Source: Marinobacter szutsaonensis
GTDB lineage: Bacteria; Pseudomonadota; Gammaproteobacteria; Pseudomonadales; Oleiphilaceae
DNA length: 64,000 nt
Reading direction: 5' to 3'
NCBI RefSeq assembly: GCF_039523335.1
Contig: NZ_BAAAFC010000001.1
Span: 868,001 to 932,000 of the forward strand
The notes under the pieces are model-generated. The model was not told where the DNA came from. It saw nothing but the letters and a program-made list of their open reading frames with translations, and searched no databases. Numbering within the stretch: the first letter of the stretch is position 1; the number at the start of each line of letters is the position of its first letter. Positions 60,405-64,000 of this stretch are shown one piece after another. The translations under genes were made by a program, and so were the position numbers.

Positions 60405-61482
60405 CTGTTTGCGCCGTTGTTACCCGGCCGGGATTCTTTCACTTCTGTTTTTTGTTTCCTTTCCCGGACGCGCTGCGGAGCCGGTCTTTCAGGTGCATCA
60501 GCGTTCCATTCCAGAGATCCTGGCTCCGGGACAGCTGGACACTTCGTTTTATACCGTGACCCCGGAGGAGTATTGGGCCGAGCCCGAGGAGAGCTATTGG
60601 TTGTCCTTTACCAACTGGGTGTTGCGCCAGGAGCGGATTCAGGGGCCGCGGGTGCAGTCGCTGGGGGCCTGGGCCGATCGGACGCTTTCGGGGGCTGAGC
60701 AGGCTTTGCCTAATAACGAGAGCTATCTCCGCCTGGGGTTTGCCACCGAATCCGAATACAGCGATGTGGCGCAGTTTGAGCCGGAGGCCCGGTTCCGGCT
60801 GGATATTCCTACCGCCAAGCGCAAGCTGCGGATTGTTATCGAGAGTGAGAGTGAGGAACTGATTCCGCTGGAGGAGCGGCAGCGGGACCGGCAGTTGACG
60901 GAGCCGGAACGGACGGAGACGGAGACGACCGGTGCGTTGCGGTATCTGACGCAGATCGGGGATGCGATTAACCTTTCCACGGATATCGGTGGGCGGCTGC
61001 GGTTTCCGCCGGATGCGTTCTGGCGTATGACGGCTGGCAAGGGCTGGCAGCTCGATGAGGACTGGGCCGGGAGTCTGCAGCAGCGAATTTATTACTACCA
61101 CCAGGAGGGCTGGGGTTCGCGGACGTGGTTCGGGGCCAGTCGGTATATGGGGGATGATTGGCGGTTTCAGTCTTCTTCCGAGCTGGAGTGGGTGCATCAG
61201 GATGAGAAGTTTCTGGCGGCGCAGATTTTCAGTTTGCGGAAGGCGGTGGATAACCGCTCGACGTTGATTCCGCGGATTGGGGTGCTCGGTGAGAGCAAGC
61301 CCGGGTGGCGGACGACTTCGGCGTTTATGGATCTGACCTGGCGGTATCGGCTGCATAGTGACTGGTTGTTTGGGGAGGTGATTCCGGCGTTGACGTTTCC
61401 GCGGGAGGAGAGTTTCAAGGATCGGGCCTCGGTGGTTTTGCGGGTTGAGATGTTTTTTGCTGGGACTATTGATCGGCGGTGA
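60397..61482 (+). CDS. Exported protein of unknown function, possible beta-barrel
   Basis: A 361-aa protein directly after coaE (8-bp overlap if the TTG at 60397 is used; TTG 60409 is an alternative). N-terminal signal: basic RRCYPAG, hydrophobic ILSLLFFVSFP, then GRAAEP. The body is rich in Trp, Tyr, Arg and Glu, with alternating hydrophobic patterns (WRMTAGKGWQL, RIYYYHQEGWGSRTWF, WTSELEWVHQ-like segments) typical of outer-membrane strands, and ends VVLRVEMFFAGTIDRR. I do not recognise the family. Start codon uncertain. Confidence 0.7.
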   Translation: MTDCLRRCYPAGILSLLFFVSFPGRAAEPVFQVHQRSIPEILAPGQLDTSFYTVTPEEYWAEPEESYWLSFTNWVLRQERIQGPRVQSLGAWADRTLSGAEQALPNNESYLRLGFATESEYSDVAQFEPEARFRLDIPTAKRKLRIVIESESEELIPLEERQRDRQLTEPERTETETTGALRYLTQIGDAINLSTDIGGRLRFPPDAFWRMTAGKGWQLDEDWAGSLQQRIYYYHQEGWGSRTWFGASRYMGDDWRFQSSSELEWVHQDEKFLAAQIFSLRKAVDNRSTLIPRIGVLGESKPGWRTTSAFMDLTWRYRLHSDWLFGEVIPALTFPREESFKDRASVVLRVEMFFAGTIDRR

Positions 61483-61516
61483 TGGTTGGCCGTGAGCTTG
61501 GGGTCTGGTTGGCTCA

Positions 61517-61546
61517 GGGGTCTGATGAAAGCTTTCATCTGACCCC
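61517..61546 (-). repeat. Palindromic repeat, GATGAA subfamily, orientation R
   Basis: 30 bp; exact reverse complement of the copy at 668-697 next to the transposase gene. Confidence 0.92.
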
Positions 61547-61581
61547 AACTTGGACCGCTAACTCGGGGTGGCCGCTAACTC

Positions 61582-61611
61582 GGGGTCAGAAGAAGGTTTT
61601 CTTCAGACCCC
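61582..61611 (+). repeat. Palindromic repeat, GAAGAA subfamily, orientation F
   Basis: 30 bp; flanks CTAACTC and TGGGG as in other F copies. Confidence 0.92.
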
Positions 61612-61632
61612 TGGGGTTTGGAAATTTAACTT

Positions 61633-61666
61633 GGGGTCAGAAGAAGAAAAGATTTCTTCAGACCCC
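61633..61666 (+). repeat. Palindromic repeat, GAAGAA subfamily, orientation F, 34 bp
   Basis: Arms GGGGTCAGAAGAA / TTCTTCAGACCCC with a 4-bp longer core; followed by TGGGG. Confidence 0.9.
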
Positions 61667-61703
61667 TGGGGTGGGGGCTGAACTTGGGAGCAGATTTTAA
61701 CAA

Positions 61704-61733
61704 GGGGTCAGATGAACAAATTCATCAGACCCC
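61704..61733 (+). repeat. Palindromic repeat, GATGAA subfamily, orientation F
   Basis: 30 bp; in frame with the downstream trmO reading frame, where it would encode GSDEQIHQTP. Confidence 0.92.
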
Positions 61734-61746
61734 GGAGGTTGAAAGT

Positions 61747-61776
61747 GGGGTCAGAAGAACTAGTTCTTCTGACCCC
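61747..61776. repeat. Palindromic repeat, fully paired, 9 bp before trmO
   Basis: 30 bp; arms GGGGTCAGAAGAA / TTCTTCTGACCCC. It occupies the position where the trmO Shine-Dalgarno would be expected. Confidence 0.92.
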
Positions 61777-61785
61777 GGCATTAGC

Positions 61786-62487
61786 ATGACCCCTATTGCT
61801 ATCACCCGGTCCTGCTTCCAGGACAAGTTCGGCGTACCCCGCCAGCCGGGGCTTACTCGGCATGCTCATGCGGAACTCGTGATTCAGCCCCCCTACGACC
61901 GCGAAGATGCCTTCCGCGGCCTCGAGACGGCTTCCCATCTTTGGCTGATTTTCCAGTTTCACGAGGCGGTTCGCGCGGAGTGGAAGCCGGTGGTGCGGCC
62001 GCCTCGGCTGGGGGGGAACAAGAAGATGGGGGTGTTTGCGAGTCGGTCGCCGTTTCGACCGAACAGTCTGGGGTTGTCGGTGGTTCGGAATGAGGGGCTG
62101 GCGCGTCGGGATGGGAAGCTGGTGCTGCGGATCAGTAATCATGATCTGATCGAGGGCACGCCGATTCTGGATATCAAGCCGTATTTGCCGTTTGCGGATT
62201 CGGTGCCGGAGGCGAGTCTGGGGTGGGCGGATTCGCCGCCGACGGAGAGACTTGAGGTGGTGTTTTTGGCTGAGGCGGAGCAGCAGCTGGCTGCCCTGTC
62301 CTCCGAGGATTATCCGGATTTCCGGGCGTTGATTGCGGATGTGGTGAGTTACGATCCCCGGCCGTCGTTTCGGCGGGGGCGGGATGAGGCGCGGATTTAC
62401 GGGGCGCATCTGTATGATGTGAACGTTAGGTTCCGGTTTGTAACAGAGGATGGTGAGAAGCGTGTCGAGGTCCTAACTGTCTGTTAA
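61786..62487 (+). CDS. trmO: tRNA (N6-threonylcarbamoyladenosine37-N6)-methyltransferase TrmO
   Basis: A 233-aa protein: MTPIAITRSCFQDKFGVPRQ, GLETASHLWLIFQFHE, RPPRLGGNKKMGVFASRSPFRPNSLG (SAM/tRNA-binding signature of the TsaA/YaeB/VirR family) and RISNHDLIEGTPILDIKPYLP. It methylates t6A37 of tRNA-Thr. ATG 61786 fits the family start, but it lacks a Shine-Dalgarno because a repeat ends 9 bp upstream; the frame is open back to 61684 through two repeats, so a longer form starting at TTG 61684 cannot be ruled out. Confidence 0.92.
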   Translation: MTPIAITRSCFQDKFGVPRQPGLTRHAHAELVIQPPYDREDAFRGLETASHLWLIFQFHEAVRAEWKPVVRPPRLGGNKKMGVFASRSPFRPNSLGLSVVRNEGLARRDGKLVLRISNHDLIEGTPILDIKPYLPFADSVPEASLGWADSPPTERLEVVFLAEAEQQLAALSSEDYPDFRALIADVVSYDPRPSFRRGRDEARIYGAHLYDVNVRFRFVTEDGEKRVEVLTVC

Positions 62488-62530
62488 ACTTGTTTGATTG
62501 ATTTGTAGTCGACACAGGGAAGTCGCAATC

Positions 62531-64000
62531 TTGTATCCATACCGGTTTTTCAGGCGATTTGGCGTTCGGCCGCTGGCAGCGCGTCTGCTGGTGTATGTGC
62601 TGCTGTTCAGCCTGGTGCTTTCCCTGGCGGCCACCGGGGTGCAGATGATCGGCGAGTTCGAACGCCGCAAGAATGATCTGATCAATACCCAACAGAAAGC
62701 CGCCGAGCTGGTCGCCGGGAGTATGAGCAATAACCTCTGGCTGATGAATTTCAGTGAGGTGGCCAACAGTCTGGATGACATGAAGGCGGTGCCGGCGATC
62801 CAGTTTGCCCGGGTGACCACCACCACGGGCGAGGAGTTCACCACCGGCACCCATCCTGACGGCAAGGTGATTTCCCAGACCATTCCCCTGATTTTTGACC
62901 GTTCCAGTTTCCAGCCGCCGCAGGAGGTGGGCAGCCTCACGGTGGTGTCCTCGGTCCAGCAGATCCACGATGAACTCTGGAAAACCGGCCTGCTGACTCT
63001 GCTGTCGGCGACCTTGGTTGTCATGCTCGGCACCTTTGGCCTGCTGCTGATCGTGCGGGCCACCCTCTCCCGCCACCTGGAAGCCATGGCCGACTATGCC
63101 GCCCAGCTGAACCTGGATGCCCTGGTGGATCCGCTGCAGCTGCGGCGAAAGCCGCCGAAATCGCCGGATGAGTTGTCCGAGCTGGAGCAGGCCCTGAACA
63201 AGATGCGGCTGCAGATTCTTGAGGACACCCGCTCGCTACGGCAGACCACCATCCAGTCCCAGGGTGAAAGGGACGAGGCCATCCGTGCCAACCACGCCAA
63301 GAACCAGTTTCTCGCCAACGTCAGTCATGAGCTTCGCATTCCGCTTCAGTCCGTTCTGGGGTATGCCAACCTGCTGACGGACACGCCGCTGGACCAGGAA
63401 CAGCGGGAATACGTGAACACCCTGCTCAATGCCTCACAGAGCCTCTCCGCCATCATCAATGACCTGCTGGATATCTCCAGTATGGAAGCCGGCAAGCTGG
63501 TGCTGGAGGAGATTCCGTTCGATCTGCGGGAAACCCTGAACGATCTGGTGCATATGCTCGGCAGCCGGGCCCGGGAGAAGGGGCTGGCGCTGGAGCTGCG
63601 CATTGATGAGAACCTGCCCTGGGCGCTGAGAGGCGACCCGGTGCGCATCCGGCAGATCCTGCTCAACCTGGTCTCCAACGCCATCAAGTTCACCGATTCC
63701 GGCCATGTGCTGATCAGCATCGAGGTGCTGGGCCGGCGGGATGAGAAAGCCCGGCTGCGCCTGGCGGTGGAGGACACCGGTGTGGGCATCAATCCCGAGG
63801 ATATTCCGCTGGTGTACGAGCCCTACGTTCAGCTCGGCCAGCAGTTCCAGCGCCAGCTGCCGGGCGCCGGCCTGGGCCTGACTATCTGCCGCCAGCTGGT
63901 GAACCTGATGGACGGCTCCCTGGACCTGGAAAGCCGGCCCGGCGAGGGTTCTACCTTCTGGGTGGAACTGACCCTGCCGGTGGCGCCGGAAAGTGCCACC
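62531..64000 (+). CDS. Membrane sensor histidine kinase, 3' truncated by window end
   Basis: A frame open from TTG 62531 (AGGGAAG 8 nt upstream) to the window end, 490 codons, no stop. Helix about 20-40 (LLVYVLLFSLVLSLAATG), periplasmic sensor of about 115 residues, second helix about 155-178, linker helices, H-box NVSHELRIPLQSVLGYANLL (phospho-His; Ile replaces the usual Thr), N-box RIRQILLNLVSNAIKFTDSG, G1 VEDTGVGI and G2 GAGLGLTICRQL. Similar proteins usually continue into receiver or Hpt domains; that part lies outside. Ligand unknown. Confidence 0.88.
   Translation, partial: MYPYRFFRRFGVRPLAARLLVYVLLFSLVLSLAATGVQMIGEFERRKNDLINTQQKAAELVAGSMSNNLWLMNFSEVANSLDDMKAVPAIQFARVTTTTGEEFTTGTHPDGKVISQTIPLIFDRSSFQPPQEVGSLTVVSSVQQIHDELWKTGLLTLLSATLVVMLGTFGLLLIVRATLSRHLEAMADYAAQLNLDALVDPLQLRRKPPKSPDELSELEQALNKMRLQILEDTRSLRQTTIQSQGERDEAIRANHAKNQFLANVSHELRIPLQSVLGYANLLTDTPLDQEQREYVNTLLNASQSLSAIINDLLDISSMEAGKLVLEEIPFDLRETLNDLVHMLGSRAREKGLALELRIDENLPWALRGDPVRIRQILLNLVSNAIKFTDSGHVLISIEVLGRRDEKARLRLAVEDTGVGINPEDIPLVYEPYVQLGQQFQRQLPGAGLGLTICRQLVNLMDGSLDLESRPGEGSTFWVELTLPVAPESAT

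Larger units (their letters stand above)
61483..61785. other. Repeat-packed intergenic region before trmO (303 bp)
   Basis: Five intact palindromic repeats (61517, 61582, 61633, 61704, 61747) and two half-sites (GGGGTCT at 61500; GGGGT at 61565) fill most of the region. It is the densest repeat array of the window; no room for a gene. Confidence 0.9.

Noticed and set aside
60439..61548. Long minus-strand frame opposite the exported protein
   Set aside because: Arg/Pro/Gln-rich, no domain, and its start lies in repeats. The plus-strand frame has a signal peptide and follows coaE, so I kept that one.
61500..61776. CRISPR-like array of short palindromes
   Set aside because: Spacings are irregular, orientation alternates, spacer lengths vary from about 13 to 37 bp, no cas genes are present, and the same element is dispersed through the window.
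1..64000. tRNA or rRNA genes
   Set aside because: I looked in the gaps, including pilA-pilB, and saw no cloverleaf or rRNA-like sequence, but a tRNA scan was not possible.

Overview
The window looks like the chromosome of a marine gammaproteobacterium close to Marinobacter or Pseudomonas. The evidence is an MvaT-type (not enterobacterial) H-NS protein, a pilA-pilB-pilC-pilD-coaE block with a sigma-54 promoter before pilA, a Pseudomonas-style O-antigen locus (wzz first, wbpM last), and an RfaH with matching ops elements. The genus is inferred from gene content and cannot be proved from the sequence alone.

Layout. 0-4.5 kb: a REP-associated tyrosine transposase (RAYT) cut by the window edge, mvaT, tviB, and a beta-CASP metallo-hydrolase gene interrupted in frame by two palindromic repeats. 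4.5-30.4 kb (all minus strand, transcribed right to left): a Wzx/Wzy O-antigen-type cluster. It starts at wzz behind an ops element and runs through wzx, pseudaminic acid genes (pseC, F, G, H, I) with an embedded acyl-activation module (ACP, AMP ligase, ketoreductase, two GNAT proteins, PIG-L deacetylase), a putative 3-deoxy-ulosonic acid set (aldolase fusion, HAD phosphatase, KdsB-like cytidylyltransferase), wzy, three glycosyltransferases, the UDP-L-FucNAc genes (fnlA-B-C) with a WbuB-like transferase, a C4-reductase, a PglC-like initiating transferase and wbpM. 30.8-49.6 kb (minus strand): an exopolysaccharide cluster with yjbH (carrying a second ops element), a lipoprotein, wza-wzb-wzc, a second flippase, an acetyltransferase, five GT4 glycosyltransferases, an O-antigen polymerase/ligase, wbpP and a WecA-like transferase. 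49.9-52.9 kb: rfaH, cysQ and an uninterrupted beta-CASP gene. 53-62.5 kb: a pilin-glycosylation-type oligosaccharyltransferase, pilA, pilBCD, coaE, an unknown exported protein and trmO. The last 1.5 kb is a sensor histidine kinase cut by the window end.

The most unusual element is a dispersed family of about 30-bp palindromes (arms GGGGTCWGAWGAA / TTCWTCWGACCCC; about 28 intact copies plus remnants) that I link to the RAYT. They occur between genes, often as inverted pairs. They also lie inside reading frames: two in-frame inserts in the beta-CASP gene, a repeat-encoded N-terminal extension on CoaE, and stop codons for three genes. They are absent from the interiors of both polysaccharide clusters and mark the edges.

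How the genes work together: RfaH (about 50 kb) probably drives both long polysaccharide operons through the two ops sites. MvaT sits beside the AT-rich cargo it might silence. FnlA may supply the 4-keto sugar for both the FucNAc and pseudaminic branches, since no dedicated pseB is seen.
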